Of a stretch of DNA of 64,000 nucleotides, positions 36,693-49,449 are shown piece after piece. Both the position numbers and the translations under genes were made by a program. The notes beneath the pieces are model-generated. The model searched no databases and was not told the origin of the DNA. It saw nothing but the letters and a program-made list of their open reading frames with translations. The stretch spans positions 27,988,853 to 28,052,852 of the forward strand of contig CM052358.1 in NCBI GenBank assembly GCA_028551475.1, written 5' to 3'. Numbering within the stretch: position 1 is the first letter of the stretch; each line of letters starts with the position of its first letter. The DNA comes from Casuarina equisetifolia. Lineage: Eukaryota; Streptophyta; Magnoliopsida; Fagales; Casuarinaceae.

Positions 36693-39600
36693 ATGAAAGT
36701 ACTATCATGGAATGTTAGGGGCTTAAACAAAAGCCCTAGATTAAAAGAGGTTGTTGATTTTGTTAAGTCTCATTGCCACTAAATTATTATCTTGATTGAA
36801 CATAGAGTCAAAGAAGGAAATGCTGATATAATTATGAAGAAGGGATTTGTAGATTGGAATTATGTCCATAATTACAGGTTTAGCAGTCTTGGTAGAATTT
36901 GGATTCTCTGGAAAGCTTCTGATGTTCAACTTATAGTAAGAGAATCTTCATCTCAAGCCATCCATTGCTTAATTGAAAGATCTGGTATGCACCCATACTT
37001 CTTATCTGCTATTTATGCAAACAATCTGGAGATTGAACGTAGAAACTTGTGGGCTAATATTACTAGCTTTTATATCTTCATGTGAATGATGTTCCTTGGT
37101 TAATTATGGGTGATTTCAATGAAATACGAAATACAAGTGAGCGCATTGGGCCTAATGTCAGATGGACACAAGGTATGATAGAATTGAATGAAATAATTGA
37201 GAATGTGGCATTGATTGAACCCCCTTATTCGGGTCCACTATTTATATGGACAAATAAAGGATTAGGAGCTAGTCTTAAAGCTAGTAAAATTGATAGAGCT
37301 TTTACTAATGGGGAATGGATTTGCAAATTTGGAAACTTTGTTATTGAATTTTTGCTCCCTGGTGTATCAGATCATTCTCCATGTCTAATTAAATTTGACA
37401 ACACCGCACACAGGAAGAATTCCTCATTTAGATTCTTTAATTTTTGGACTACTTGCCTAGATTTTATGGATACAGTTAGTTTAATATGGCAACAAGAAAT
37501 AATAGGCTAAAAAATGTTTAGGTGGTGCAGAAGCTAAAAGCTTTGAAGTTTCCTTTCAAGAAACTGAATGCAGCACAATTTGATAATTTGAATAAGAAAA
37601 TAAAGAATGCTAGAGAAAACTTACAACTATTGCAACACATACTAAAGCTTAATCCTTATTGTCCTAATACTCGTGCTGAGGAAAAGACATAACTAGAGAA
37701 GCTACTTGTAATGAATAAACATGAAGAAATCCTTCTTAGACAGAAATCAATAAACTTATGGTTAAAAGAAGGGAATAATAACAGTAAAATTTTCTTTGTG
37801 TCATTGATGAAAAGGAGAGCACATAATAGAGTCTATAGACTAGTTCTAGAAGATGGATTAATTATCACAGAAGAAGAGCACGTGAAAACTGCTATTATTG
37901 CATATTATAAGTCTATTCTTGGTAATTTTAGAAGGAACTTCACCAACTGTGAATGGTACACATTTTTATTTCATGGTGATGATGTAAGTACACTTTTTAG
38001 TACAATAAGATTTGAACGTTCAAATGTTATTAAAGCTCTTTGAGGTATTCATGATTTTAAAGCTCCTAGACCAGATGGGTATAATAGTTTCTTCTATAAG
38101 AAAGCTTGGCCTATCATTGGAAGAGACACAGAAGATGTTATTCTAGAGTTCTTCTCATCTAGGAAGACGTTGAAGGTTATCAACTCTACATTGTTATCCT
38201 TAGTTCCAAAGGTTCTTAATCCTTATGGCAATAAAGATTATAGACCAATAGCATGTTGCAATGTTCTCTACAAGATTATATCCAAGATGTTAGTTGGGAA
38301 GTTAAATGTGATTATCCCATTAGTAGTAAGCCAAAACCAAACTACATTCATTAAAGGATGCCAGATTTTTAAGAATATTATACTATGTCAAAAATTATTT
38401 CACAATTATCATAAAGATGATAAAGGTAAGCGTGTGGCCATAAAAATTGATCTCATGAAAGCATATGATATGGTTAAGTGGGAAGCTATATTAAGGGTTT
38501 TGGAAGTTATTAATACTCCTCAACATGTAGTTGAACTGATAGGAGAATGCATTTCTACAACAAGGTTCTTAGTAAATTTCAATGGAGAGCATGCAGATTA
38601 CTTTGAAGGTACTAATGGATGGAGACAAGGAGACCCATTATCCCCTTATCTATTTGTACTAGTTATGGAAATACTAAATAGAATTATTATTGTAAAAACC
38701 TCCACATAAGCTTTTAAGTTCCATTGGCAATGCAAAAATGAGAAAATCACTCATTTGTGTTTTGCTGTGATTTGTTTCTTTTTTTCCATGGAGATATAAA
38801 TTCAGTATTTTATCTTATAGAAGCTTTGGAGGCATTTAGTGAACTTATAGGTCTTCACTACAATCCAAGTAAATGTCAAATATTCTTTTACGGATTATCA
38901 GAGCAAGAATAGTTATTCATCTTAGATCACTCACCTTTCCCCATGGGTACACTCCCCATTTGATATCTTGGAGTTCCGTTGATTACAAAAAGGCTTACTT
39001 ATGTTGATTGCAAAGGGTTGACAGATAAAATATTTAGCAGAATAGAAGGTTGGGGAATGAAATATCTAACCTTTGCTGGAAGATTGCAGTTATCAAAATC
39101 AATTTTAATTTCTACATGTACATTTTGGATGCAAGTTTCTTATTGTCAAAGCAAACAATTTATGAAATAGAGAAAAAGATTAGAAATTTTTTATGGGCAG
39201 GAAGTACAGATATACAATGTTCACACAAAAATTCTTGGAAAATAGTTTGCTCACCAAAGAAGGAAGGGGGATTGGGATTGCTAAACCTTAAACTTTGGAA
39301 TAAAGTCCTTTTAGGAGGTATGCTTTGGACTCTCATAAATCATCTAGATGAATCATTATGGAGTAAGTGGATACATAGCACTAAATGTAAAAGAATCTCA
39401 GTAATGCATATTCAAATCAAAGGTTCAATGGTATGGAGTTAGCGAGGTCTTCTCAAGTTAAGGCCCATGCTTACCTCAATCCTTTCTAGCCCTGCCTACT
39501 GTTACAAAGCTACTTATCAACACCTGCAACCAGTAAATGAAAAAGTAGATTGGTATGATCTAATTTAGACTGGAGGGATTTGCAAGCATAACTTTATTAG

Positions 39601-39985
39601 ATGGCTAGTTTGCCATGATCGACTTTCTACAGTAGAGAAAATGGTACAATGGCTTCCTATAATTAATCAATATTGTGATTTTTGTCAGGCTTAAATAGAA
39701 AACAAGAGTCATTTGTTTTTTGAATGCCCTTGCACAATGTTGATTTGGAAAAATATCCTTGCTCAAAATGGAATTTGACGTCACATCGGAGGATGGAATG
39801 AAGAATTAAATTGGATGATTAAAGCATCTAAAGGTAAAGATCTGGTTGCAAAACTTCTTAAAATATCTTTTCTAGCTTGTATTTATTGCATTTGGGTAGA
39901 AAGGAATAGAAGAAGATTTCAAAATACACTAGTTGACATTCCAATCTTGTTGGCAAAAGTAAAAAAAATTGTATGAGGGAGAACT
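36693..39985 (+). pseudogene. LINE B ORF2 (endonuclease-reverse transcriptase)
   Basis: Begins MKVLSWNVRGLNKSP, with a stop near 36780. The endonuclease continues with IEHRVKEG, LIMGDFNEIR (about 37105) and VSDHSPCLI (about 37365), with a frame change near 37082. The reverse transcriptase shows RPIACCNVLYKIISK, AIKIDLMKAYDMVKWEAI and GWRQGDPLSPYLFVLVMEIL. The FADD box is gone: the equivalent position near 38760 reads CFAVICFFF after a frame change. The zf-RVT-like tail (about 39660-39740, CDFCQ...HLFFEC) and the CIWVERNRRRF segment near 39890 follow. Several more stops and frame changes make it inactive. Confidence 0.85.
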
Positions 39986-40273
39986 TCACTTCTTCACAAT
40001 ATCAAACCCTCACAAGGTAATGTATTTTTGAGTGAGATATAAAGGCTTCCTACCTCTATTTTTTCTTACTCTTAGTTTGCTCTTAGAAATTGTTGTAATA
40101 CTGATGTATGCCCTTGTGCTTTTGTATATTAATTTTCATTAATGCAGCTTACATTAAAAACCAAAAAAAAAAAAAATTCTTGTGTGTCTTTTCTTTACTA
40201 ATATTCTCTTTATGTGTGGCAAGATCCTAAAAGATTCCATGAGTTTGAGATTCATGAGTTTGTTTTTAACAAA

Positions 40274-40924
40274 TGGTGATTGCAAGGTTGCCTAGATGAT
40301 ATTAGTCAATGCTTAGGTGAGTGAAAAAAATTTGTTTCGATCAAGTTTCCTTTTATCTCTCAAATGGTAGGCTAAATTTTTCTTGTATCATTTGTGTTTG
40401 GAAGGCCGGTGGAGACATATCTTGTTTGGCAATTCATAGTCAACGTTTGCATGAGCTATCTACACCTCCTCCATGTCAAGCGAGCCATTCATTCGTTGAG
40501 TAGGGTACGTTTCTAATGCACCCTAGCGGCATACAATCTTCCCAAAACGTGAAACGTGGCCTCGAGGTTGAAACTCTCAATAATGGTGGAAGATGTAACT
40601 CAAGCAAAAAACAAAGGAGTTAAAGATGCCGCAGAAATTAAGGGGAGGGTGTTGTGGTAGAAAATCACAGAGCAAGAAAAGCGAAAAGAAGTGCCCCATC
40701 CTTGCTTTGCAAGGAGTGAAGAATAGATGTTGGAAGCACACCAGGGCAATTACCTTGGATTCAATCTTATCAGCTTATTTTTCAATATTATTATGTTTCT
40801 TATCTTGTTTTCACCATTGGAAAGCAAATGAAATGCAATTACTCGCTACCATGGGACAATTTCTCTCTTCAGACTCCATTTTATTGTTCCATTACTAGAT
40901 CAACAACGGCTGGTCGTATCAGTT
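40274..40924. other. Intergenic, nothing recognised
   Basis: Two open frames (40321-40503 and 40626-40898) show no domain I know and no second copy in the window. The second, of 90 codons, contains CGRKSQSKKSEKKCP near its start and a hydrophobic middle. There is no supporting context; chance frames are likely. Confidence 0.4.
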
Positions 40925-41410
40925 TCTATTCATAAATTCGTCCTTGTTCGTCGGTTGGTGTGTGTTTAGCGAGAGAGACTTAGGGTGAATTCGCCTGCTT
41001 TATTTAATTGATATCATCAGTGACATCAATGTGGACCATTGAGTTCTAAAGAATCGCCAAAAAGGGTGCACGTTATCTGTATCTGGAAAACTGCCCTCAC
41101 CCCTAGCGACATTGCTCCAATGAAAACTCGGCAACCTTGGATTCCTTTAGCTTTTTTCTCCCGTTTTTTTTTTTTTGAATTTTTGTCTAGTTTCGAAGTA
41201 GACAATTAGACGTGCTTTTAGAAATTGAAACCTCTACAACTTGATCGCTACATTGATGGCCTTCGATATTTTTATTGCAAAAAGAGGAAAGAGGGACTAC
41301 TCTGATAGCCCCATTGATACATAACGTTTTATTTATAACCATGGTGAAAAAAAAAAGTAAATGTAAGAAATTTTAAATTTAATTAAAAAAGATTGGATCA
41401 TATTTTTTTT
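40925..41410 (+). repeat. Duplicated non-coding segment (pair of 5520-5990)
   Basis: It matches 5520-5990, including TTCGTCGGTTGGTGTGTGTT, CATCAATGTGGAC and AGGAAAGAGGGACTACT. It leads into AT-rich DNA and then module M, as in the first block. Confidence 0.65.
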
Positions 41411-41649
41411 TCAAAATTAACTTATAAGAAGAAGAATCATTATAGATATATATCTACATATATATGAAGAATACTATGACAATATTTAAATGACGTGGGA
41501 TAATATCATCTTAGTCATTAAAACATCACAAAAACTTTTTTTTCTTTTTTGCATAAATAAATTAGCACTATATTTAAATCTAAATATGTAAGAATATTTA
41601 ATTTTTTATTAACAAAGATTAAGATATTTCTCTTTCATTTTATTTGTAA

Positions 41650-42140
41650 GGGGAAAAATTACCTAAATTGTGAGACATACATCCTCTTTGATAGTGTATA
41701 TATATTAAAAAAAATAACAAGCTTTGATTTTTGGTACGAGTGGTAGGTAAATTCTGGTTGGAATGCTGAGGAGGTGATCAAGATGTTAACATCCGTCCAG
41801 GTTTGTTTAAGGAAACAAAAACAAAGATACCCGGGAGGCAGACACTGTCCCAAACCCCAATGTAACCCACAATTGTTGGAACCGGCGCCACCAATGGCTG
41901 TTACCATAACAGCTCATGCTTTGAAGTTTGAATGATATCTCGGTCCGGACACGTGGAAAAAACAAAGGGAAGGGCTTGCATCTCCCTGCCCCTAAGAGTA
42001 TTCAAATTTTCCTGCAGAATGGTCTTCGCCATGGATGCTTCAACACCCAACCAGAAGACAAAAGTTTTCTGTGATGTTTAACTTCTCTCTTCGAAAGAAG
42101 GTGATATCACCTTTACTCGGTCTTACCCTTTTGGGCAGGG
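41650..42140 (+). repeat. Module M copy
   Basis: It shares GTAGGTAAATTCTGGTTGGA, GGAGGTGATCAAGATGTTAA and AACAGCTCATGCTTTGAAG with the other copies, then a segment starting AGAATGGTCTTCGCC. The AHAL reading frame ends soon after AHALKFE here, so the peptide is not kept in this copy. Confidence 0.6.
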
Positions 42141-43221
42141 ACAAAAGTTTCATTTTGGAAACACGACCCCTTGTCATGAAGTATAAAAACATGAAGTGAT
42201 TTCCTAATTTTTGAGTTGTATATTTAAATATTCTAACTACTCTTATTTTCTAATCTTACTTTGAGTCAAGCATATCTTTTGCCATCACTTAAAGCTACAA
42301 TTTTTTTTCTATCATATTTTCTCAACTTTTGAATTAATTTTTAAATTAGATATTTAAACATTTTATATTATTAATATTTAATATAAAATTTTAAAACATT
42401 AATTGATAAAACTGATAGTCTTATTATTCACATTTTATTACATCTTTTTATCATTCTAATTAAATTATTAAATTATTATGGTGTCATATTACATGAACAA
42501 TACATGGGTTCAAATTAATAAAAGCTCTTAGTTGTGCTAAGGGAATCTATAGCTATGTAAGATAATTCCACATTATTTTTTATTTAATATGTTTTCTTGT
42601 TGCAATGATCCAATTTAAATTACACTAAGGTGTCATTTTGATTATGTGGATATTTGATTTATATTTATAGAAATGTTAAGGAATGATTGAAAGTTTAATT
42701 TTATATTAAATTTTATCAACAAATATTTATATTTAACTTAAAATTCTAAAACATTAACAATAAAATTTATTATCTTATAAACAGAATTCTTAATATATTC
42801 TTTTAATAATATCAAATTCATTACCGAAGTCACGGGCTTTCAACTCTCGGGCCCCGAAAATAATTAATATCACATGCAATATGGTCTTCGTTGCCGCTGA
42901 TGATTCACCCAACGAGAAGACAAGTTTTCTTAGAAGTTTGATGAGACATAATTCTTTTTGCTGTGGAGTCAAGCGTACTTCTATTGCCGTCACTTTATCT
43001 GGCAAAATCTTCTTCAATGATAATGCAGCGACCAAAGGTCTAGACAATTTTTTTCCATTCTCTAACATTTTGATTGTTATTCTTAACTACTGGGGAGACG
43101 TATCAATTTTATATGATAGATTGGTTAAGAAAAATAAAGACTTGGTTATATGAGAAAAAAATAAAGTTAACATATTTTTAATGTCAATTTTTTATTATTA
43201 ATATAAAAGATTATAAGTAAC
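42141..43221. other. AT-rich intergenic DNA with a module M remnant
   Basis: 42180-42800 is very AT-rich, with two similar stretches around 42370 and 42730 (TTTAAAACATTAA or near). 42820-43070 is a part-copy of module M (ATGGTCTTCGTTGCCGCTGA, AGTCAAGCGTACTTCTATTG, the latter also at 59720). No gene is supported. Confidence 0.5.
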
Positions 43222-43339
43222 TGTTACGATTGGTGAAACAATTAGGTTAAAGGGTATGATTGTCATTATAATCAGGGGTCTTTATGTAATTGTGGAACTA
43301 GAAAATATCTTCTAGATATAGTGGATTTCCTACTAGTGT

Positions 43340-43500
43340 TGGATTAAAATTTTTATCCTTATTCTTAGTAGTATTAGATTAGGATTTTTATCCTTATTCC
43401 TAGTAGTATTGGATTAAGATTTTTATCCTTATTCTTAGTAGTGTTAGATTAGGATTCTTATCCTTATTCCTAGTAGTATTGGATTAGGATTCTTATCCTT
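43340..43500 (+). repeat. Short tandem repeat in the left LTR
   Basis: A unit of about 35 bases (GTTGGATTA, then GGATTTTTATCCTTATTC, then TTAGTA) is repeated about five times here and about three times in the right LTR (45015-45115). This accounts for most of the length difference between the two LTRs. Confidence 0.7.
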
Positions 43501-43553
43501 ATGTGGAGTAGGTTTTCCTAGTAGTATTCAACTAGGATTCATTTAGGGTTTCT

Positions 43554-43563
43554 CTATAAATAG
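43554..43563 (+). promoter_or_regulatory. TATA box in the left LTR
   Basis: CTATAAATAG follows TTTAGGGTTTCT and is kept in the right LTR at 45174-45183 (CTATAAATAA). Its position within the LTR fits the promoter of the element; transcription itself is inferred. Confidence 0.6.
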
Positions 43564-45994
43564 GAAAAGTATAGAGAAACTTAGTGGGCGAGTTAAAAGT
43601 GTTCCCATGGGGGGTTAATTGTTGGAGAAAGCCCTTCTTGTGGATTCTAGTTGATTAGAGAATCCATGAGATACCTATTTGAGGAGAGGGAATATATGAG
43701 AAAATCTAATGAGAAGAGACTACAGGGGACGTAGGACATTGTGATGTTCCAAACCTCTTAAATCTGTTATGTTTAGGTGTGTGCGTTCTTATATTTGTGT
43801 GTTCAATTTCTATGTGGATGATGCAACTTTATTAAATTCTCCCAACAAGTGGTATCGGAGCCATGTTTAGATCCTAACAAGTGGTATGGGAGGCAAGCTT
43901 GGTTTCCAACAAGTGGTGCAGTGAGCGTGGACTGTGGAAGATTGGGACCATAGATGATGAATTGAACATGGTGAGTGCAATTGAAGAAGCAGATTGATGT
44001 GTTTTGAGGCGAGATTTTCTCTTTCCCTAAATCCGGTTTGATTTTAGATGATATTAATGTAGATCAATTGGAATATATTGATGGAGTTATGGATTGAGGT
44101 TTGCAAAGTGCAGATCTATGTCTTTCTGTCTATATCTGAGCATTTGGCTCAAGTTGTGGCGTTAGATGACAGAGAATGGTGGAGATATTGATGTTTGAAG
44201 GGGAGTACTTTGTTGATTTTGTTAATGAATTGTTGATTAAGGGAAAGCATGTGATGCTCCTATGTTGATGTGATTGATGAAGTAAAAGTTTGGGATTTTC
44301 AAATTTTTCGATATTCAGATGAGGTGTATTGAGACTCTGATGGTTGATTCTGGGGAAACACCAACAATTTTGGATAGGAGATGGACTCTTCGTTGGGGAT
44401 TTTGAAGAGTGGTCTCAATTGTTGTGAAAGTTTCATGATTTTTACTTTTATTGAAGGCCTCATGGTGGAGGACACATTTAGATGAAAAAAGCCCATGATG
44501 ATGTGTGGATGCCTAGAGAGAAACATGGCCTAGAAGAGGCTACAGTAGAAGTGCCTAAGGAGGTATGACCTAAGAGAGGCGTGGTTTAAAGAAAAGGCAA
44601 GATGACATAGTTGATGCAGACTTGTTTTGAAGAGAGTTTTGTCCAATCTTTCTCTATCAAAAAGATTGTGGTTGTAGAAGTTGAAGAGAGTTTTTTGCAA
44701 TCTTCTCTTTCAAAAGATTGTGGTTGAAGAGAGTTTCCTTAGTCTTTCTCTGTCCAAAGACTATAGCTATAGAAGTTGAAGACAGTTTCTCCAATCTTTC
44801 TCTTATCAAAGATTGTGGTTGTGTAGTTGATAATTTGAAAAGATTTTCTATACTTTCCTATGGTGCAGGGATGATGCACTAAATTGTTCCAAGGGGGAGA
44901 TTGTTAGGATTGGTGGAACAATTAGGTTAAAAGGTATGATTGTCATTACAATCAGGAGTCTTTATGTAATTGTGGAACTAGAAAATATCTTCTAGATGTA
45001 GTGAATTTTCTAGTAATATTGGATTAGGATTCTTATCCTTATTCTTAGTAGTGTTGGATTAGGATTCTTATCCTTACTCCTAGTAGTGTTGGATTAGGAT
45101 TTTTATCCTTATGTGGAGTAGGTTTTCCTAATAGAATTCAATTAGGATTCCTTTAGGGTTTCTCTATAAATAAGAGAAGTATAGAGAAACCTAGTGGGCA
45201 AGTTGAGAGAGTCCCCATGGGGGGCTAGTTGTTGGAGAAAGGCCCCTCTTGTGGATTTTAGTTGATGAGAGAATCCATGAGATTCCTATTTGAGGAGAGG
45301 TAATATATGAGAAAATCTAATGAGAAGAGATTATAGAGAATGTAGGATATTATGATGTTCCGAATCTCTTAAATCTGTTATATTTGGGTGTGTGCGTTCT
45401 TATATTTGTGTGTTTAATCTCTATGTGGATGATGCGACTTTGTTGAATTCTCCCAACAGTAACTAATACAATAATGATAACTCAAACACGGGATATTTCA
45501 ATATATGTTCTTATCTTAAATATAAAAATATAAAAATTAATTTATAAATAATGAAATTTTATACTAAAAACTAAATGAACATTATGCTCTAAATATTCAT
45601 TTTTTTTATTCAGCTATATAACAAAAATAGCAAATCCAAAACATCCACCATTCCTTTGTAGGAAACATAACGGAAATCTCAAAAAGTTACGCCACACCAG
45701 CAATGACCAGAAACAACTGATTCAACGTCAACGGTTCATTTTCATATATTTTTGTGCAGAAGCTTTAGTGGGTGACAACTTTACAGCTGTCGAAGATGCC
45801 TTGCCGTACTTATGGCACCATGGGAAAATCATTTTCCCAAGATGCGGTTGTTTCGACCGAAAAGATATGTATTTGTACAGAAGAGGAACAGTGTTTACCT
45901 CTCTCTCTCTCTCTCTGTGTATACATATCTCGTACCATTTTCCACAAGATGCTTGAAAACTTTTCAGCTCCTTTTCGTTGAGAGAGAAGGTGCC

Positions 45995-46029
45995 ATGAGT
46001 GAAGCTTCCGAACGTAGAGAAACTTCTGT
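45995..46029 (+). other. Proposed exon 1 of WRKY copy 2
   Basis: ATG at 45995 starts 11 codons and ends in phase 2 at a GTAAGT donor. The upstream Met codon of the other copies reads TTC here, so the inner ATG is the likely start. Joining to 47123 completes a Val codon. Confidence 0.5.
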
Positions 46030-47614
46030 GTAAGTCTCCTTCCTACTTTTCTCATAAGCTTTGTCCAACCTAGAAGTTGCGAGGAAGACGAAAAGAAAGG
46101 AAAATATCGACTAAACACTCTCACAACATTGAGCAGTTTCCCTTATTTTACATTAATTCATAGATTCACTCCTTTGAATTCATATACATGCGTCTTTGCT
46201 CGATCATAACATCTGACTGCAGGCTGTGTGCTTTTTCTGCTTAAGTTACTTTTAAGTCCATTTTGGCATGTACATAAGCAGTACAAGCAAGGAGGTATCT
46301 GAAACGCACTTTTGATGTAAGTTTGCTGGTCTTTGTCCGCCGATCTAGATTTGTAGGGGATCTAAGTACCCTGTTTCCCCGTCCTTTCATCGATTTGGCT
46401 TTTCCATGCTTGGATCTAAGCTATTCATGGAAATGAGGACATATATAAGATGACAATTTAGTGCACGCGAGGTTCCTCATATCCACCCCTACGTGAGCTT
46501 TCCCACCCACACATAATATAAAGCACTCTTCATCGAGGTGCACTTTGGCATTTGCATCACGCTTCCTTCTCTTTCTGTTTTCTTTTTGCATGTTTTTCCT
46601 CCTACTATTACTGAGACCATTATCTGCCTTTGCTTTATGTTATTGATGTGAGTGCATTTCACTCCCTTCTGATAGAAAAGTTCATTGAGATAAGGAAGAG
46701 ATCTTTCTTTCCGTTTCTTGGAACATTGTTTTTCTGAAACATCACAAAATCCTAACGGACTCATCATCTAGCTGCATTTCAGCCTTGCATTTGGCTTCCT
46801 TCCTTTTCTTCTTCATTTTTTATGTTTTCATTCTGTCAATTACTAGTACAATTACCTGCATTGGCTAGATATTGGTGTGAATACTTTCCCTCCCTTGTGA
46901 CCGAGAGTTCTTTGAGACAAGGAGGTGATCTTTCCTTCTAATTCTTTCTACCATGTTACTGAACATCATAAAACCCTAATGGCCGAAAATGGATAGTATT
47001 AGGAACCCAAGACCTCCCTTCCTCATCTCTTTTGTCACATTCAAGCATGAGAGGTACTTTTATCCCTACCACCATGGGTTATAGGATTATAAGTTGGTTT
47101 GATCCTTTTCATGTCCTAACAGGGAGATCGAGGGAGGATATAGAGGGGAGGGAGAAGCTGATGCGCAAGGCAACAAATTTATCTTTCCAGAAGATGGATA
47201 CAGATGGAGGAAGTATGGCCAGAAGTTTATTAAAGTTGTAGGCAAAAATAGGTAAGAACATTTTATATTCAAGTTCATCTTATTTTGATACATGTTATAC
47301 AAAGAAATACTCATTTTGGATCAATTCTAATGTTTAGGAGTTACTTTAAGTGCCAAAGAAGTAATTGCTTTGCACGGAAGAAAGTTGAGTGGTCAACCTT
47401 AGAGCCTGAATATATTCAAGTATTGTATGAGGGAGTCCATAACCATGTCTCACCAACTGTAGAATCTATCTCCTCCCAATCACAAACCTTATCTTCAAGT
47501 GCTAATCAGTATGACTTGTGGATACAAGTTTTTGGAGATCAAACAATTTCTCGTCATGATAATGAGCAAGTTTTTGGAGAACAATCAACTTCTCATCATA
47601 AAAATAAAAATTGA
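45995..47614 (+). CDS. Short WRKY transcription factor, copy 2 (three exons)
   Basis: Inferred exons are 45995-46029, 47123-47251 and 47338-47614, giving about 146 residues. Exon 2 reads FPEDGYRWRKYGQKFIKVV. Exon 3 reads SYFKC, then QRSNC, and ends the finger with VHNH, so the motif is C-X4-C-X23-H-X-H. The intron between them is GT-AG, phase 2, at the Arg five residues before the first Cys: the R-type intron of most plant WRKY genes. WRKY proteins bind TTGAC(C/T) W-boxes in the nucleus. Exon 1 (MSEASERRETS) is supported by matching phase only; other upstream exons are possible. After the finger there is a Ser-rich tail of about 55 residues and a stop, with an internal 42-base repeat. The long C-terminal part of copy 3 is missing. 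This is the only copy here with an intact domain. Confidence 0.75.
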
Positions 47615-49449
47615 AATCCAAATTCTACTTGCTATGCTTTCAAAGGCTTCCCCCCACCTAAGAAAGTTAGCTTTGTAGAAAGCCTTCTACTTAAGAAAAA
47701 TGAAGGTATTTATCTTTTGTCCTACTATTTTTGGAAAATGACCCACAATTTTACATATGTTTGATGTCCCCAAGAAAGATTATTCTCTTTCTAGTATTGT
47801 TATCATCCAAGCTTTAATATCATGAATTGTGACAATCTTGTTTGTTTTCTAAATATGCAATTGGTATAGGTGGTTGAAATGCCTTGTAAAGTGGCTTAGA
47901 AAATACAAGTTGATATGTCCAGCTTTAGGCTAACTTATTTGGGCAAACTTTGTTGAATAGTACCAACTTGAAGCAAATTAGGAGATATGGTGGCTAAATT
48001 CATTTGGTGGAAGATCCATTTTCATTAGCATTTTTCCTATCATGTTTTGCCTTCAAAACAACAAGGAACTTTGTTTATTGAATAGTTGTAATAATGAAGG
48101 TAAAAGATGTATGAAACTAATTGTAACCACACATTTAATACACAAAATCTAATAAATAAAACATCAGACTGAAAAAATGAAATCATATCAACTATTTATT
48201 TCCAACATATGACTAGCGGTTAGGTTTCCTAAACTTACATAGATTTCTTCTTATTGTAAAAGAAAATTATTATAGCTTTCACCTAAAATTGTTGTTTGGT
48301 TGGTTAGGCTATGGTCATTTTTAGTTTGTTTATCCTAAACTTTCACCTTTAATTCAAGGGTTTGATTGACATTAAAGCTTTATTACTCTAATCAAGATGC
48401 CACAAAAAATTTAAAGTATTTTGTAGTCGACTAGTTTTGAATTGTTAAAAGATTAATCTCTTTCTTAAAAACAACAAATACAAAAAGATTTAAATTTTTC
48501 TCATATTAAAATTTCTCAATAAAGTTTTCCCAGTCCCTTGTGCACATATATGGGACCTTGACCACAAATGGTCAACAAATTGACTTTGACTACTAGACAT
48601 CATTGTTTATACATGCAAATAAATTAGTACAATGCGTAAGAGGTTTCAATGGAAAAGGCTACGCTAACTTTGATTAGTGAGCTTTCAGATGCAGACTTAA
48701 AGAGAAAAAGGTAGAGTTTTTCCTTATCGAGTTTCTTCTCTAGTTTCTTTGATAAAACATGTTACAGTAGTTGGATCATTTTAACAGTTAAGTAGATATC
48801 AATCTAGAGAAGTTCTAGTAGCGTAGTATCAACATGCAAAAACATTCTATTGCTATCCTCTTAGTTTGATTTTACAAAACAAAAGCAAAACACAAAAAAG
48901 GAAAGAATTAATCATATCTAACTAGTGCCTCAAAATAATAATAAATATTACAATTGGAACTATCTAAATTTATTTTAAGTTTCCATCTTTTATGATTTCT
49001 ATTTGGACTTTTCTTTGAACTTTCTTTTAAGAGAAGGTGACTCCTAGTGATTAAATTTATCAATGTCAAACTGCCATTCTCCACTAATTTAGGATTTCGG
49101 GTAGAGTTTCACTTTAACTTTTTTTCTTTTTTCTTTGAAGAACTCCATAAACAAGGTAAGTGTGAGAACTTGTGAGTCTTAATTAGCAAAGAACTAAGTG
49201 ACATGGGATGTACACCATTTTTATCATGCCCTTTCACTTTGAACCTTGGAACATAACAAGGATTTTACTATCCAAAAATGAATTAGCATTGTATTTGAAT
49301 CTGAATTTTGAAATCGTACTAAGAATTGTAAGTGTTTTGTCAATAAAGATTATGCTATTCTTCTTTATCCTTGCCTGTAAGGAGGGGGACCATTTAAATT
49401 GTGAGAAATACATCATCGTCAATATTTTTTTTTTTTAAAAAAAGGGAAG

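Larger units (their letters stand above)
34460..40174 (+). mobile_element. LINE B: near full-length L1-type LINE
   Basis: It is bounded by a perfect 15-bp direct repeat, AATTCTTGTGTGTCT (34445-34459 and 40175-40189), with a poly(A) run at 40163-40174. The order is C-rich 5' UTR, ORF1, ORF2, 3' UTR, about 5.7 kb in all. It is in the same superfamily as LINE A but a different family: ORF1 and ORF2 align well only by domain. It carries more stops and frameshifts than LINE A, and its reverse transcriptase active site is lost. It landed in the LTR of the Copia fossil. Confidence 0.92.
30956..40273 (+). mobile_element. Copia fossil, interrupted by a solo LTR and LINE B
   Basis: Pol pieces run 30956-31206 (reverse transcriptase with [13 protein letters not shown]-like sequence and YIDDML), then 33198-34060 (end of reverse transcriptase and RNase H, including FSNLMYVTVSAKPYI). 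A purine tract (AAAAGGGAGAAA) precedes an LTR that starts TGTTAGGTTTGGAG at 34174. That LTR is split by LINE B and probably ends near 40273. The 5' part is missing. There are many breaks; it is old. Confidence 0.75.
43222..45458 (+). mobile_element. Non-autonomous LTR retrotransposon with both LTRs
   Basis: The left LTR is 43222-43847, the internal region 43848-44901 and the right LTR 44902-45458, flanked by the 5-bp duplication GTAAC (43217-43221, 45459-45463). LTRs start TGTTA and end CCCAACA. A primer site GTGGTATCGGAGCC follows the left LTR and a purine tract AAGGGGGAGA precedes the right one. The short internal region codes for no recognisable protein, so it depends on a helper, probably Copia. 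In the first 110 aligned LTR bases I count about eight differences, so it is not recent. Structurally whole; non-coding. Confidence 0.9.

Noticed and set aside
40321-40898. Candidate host gene between LINE B and the duplicated blocks
   Set aside because: Two short frames with no domain, no splice-supported neighbours and no second copy; not enough to call a gene.
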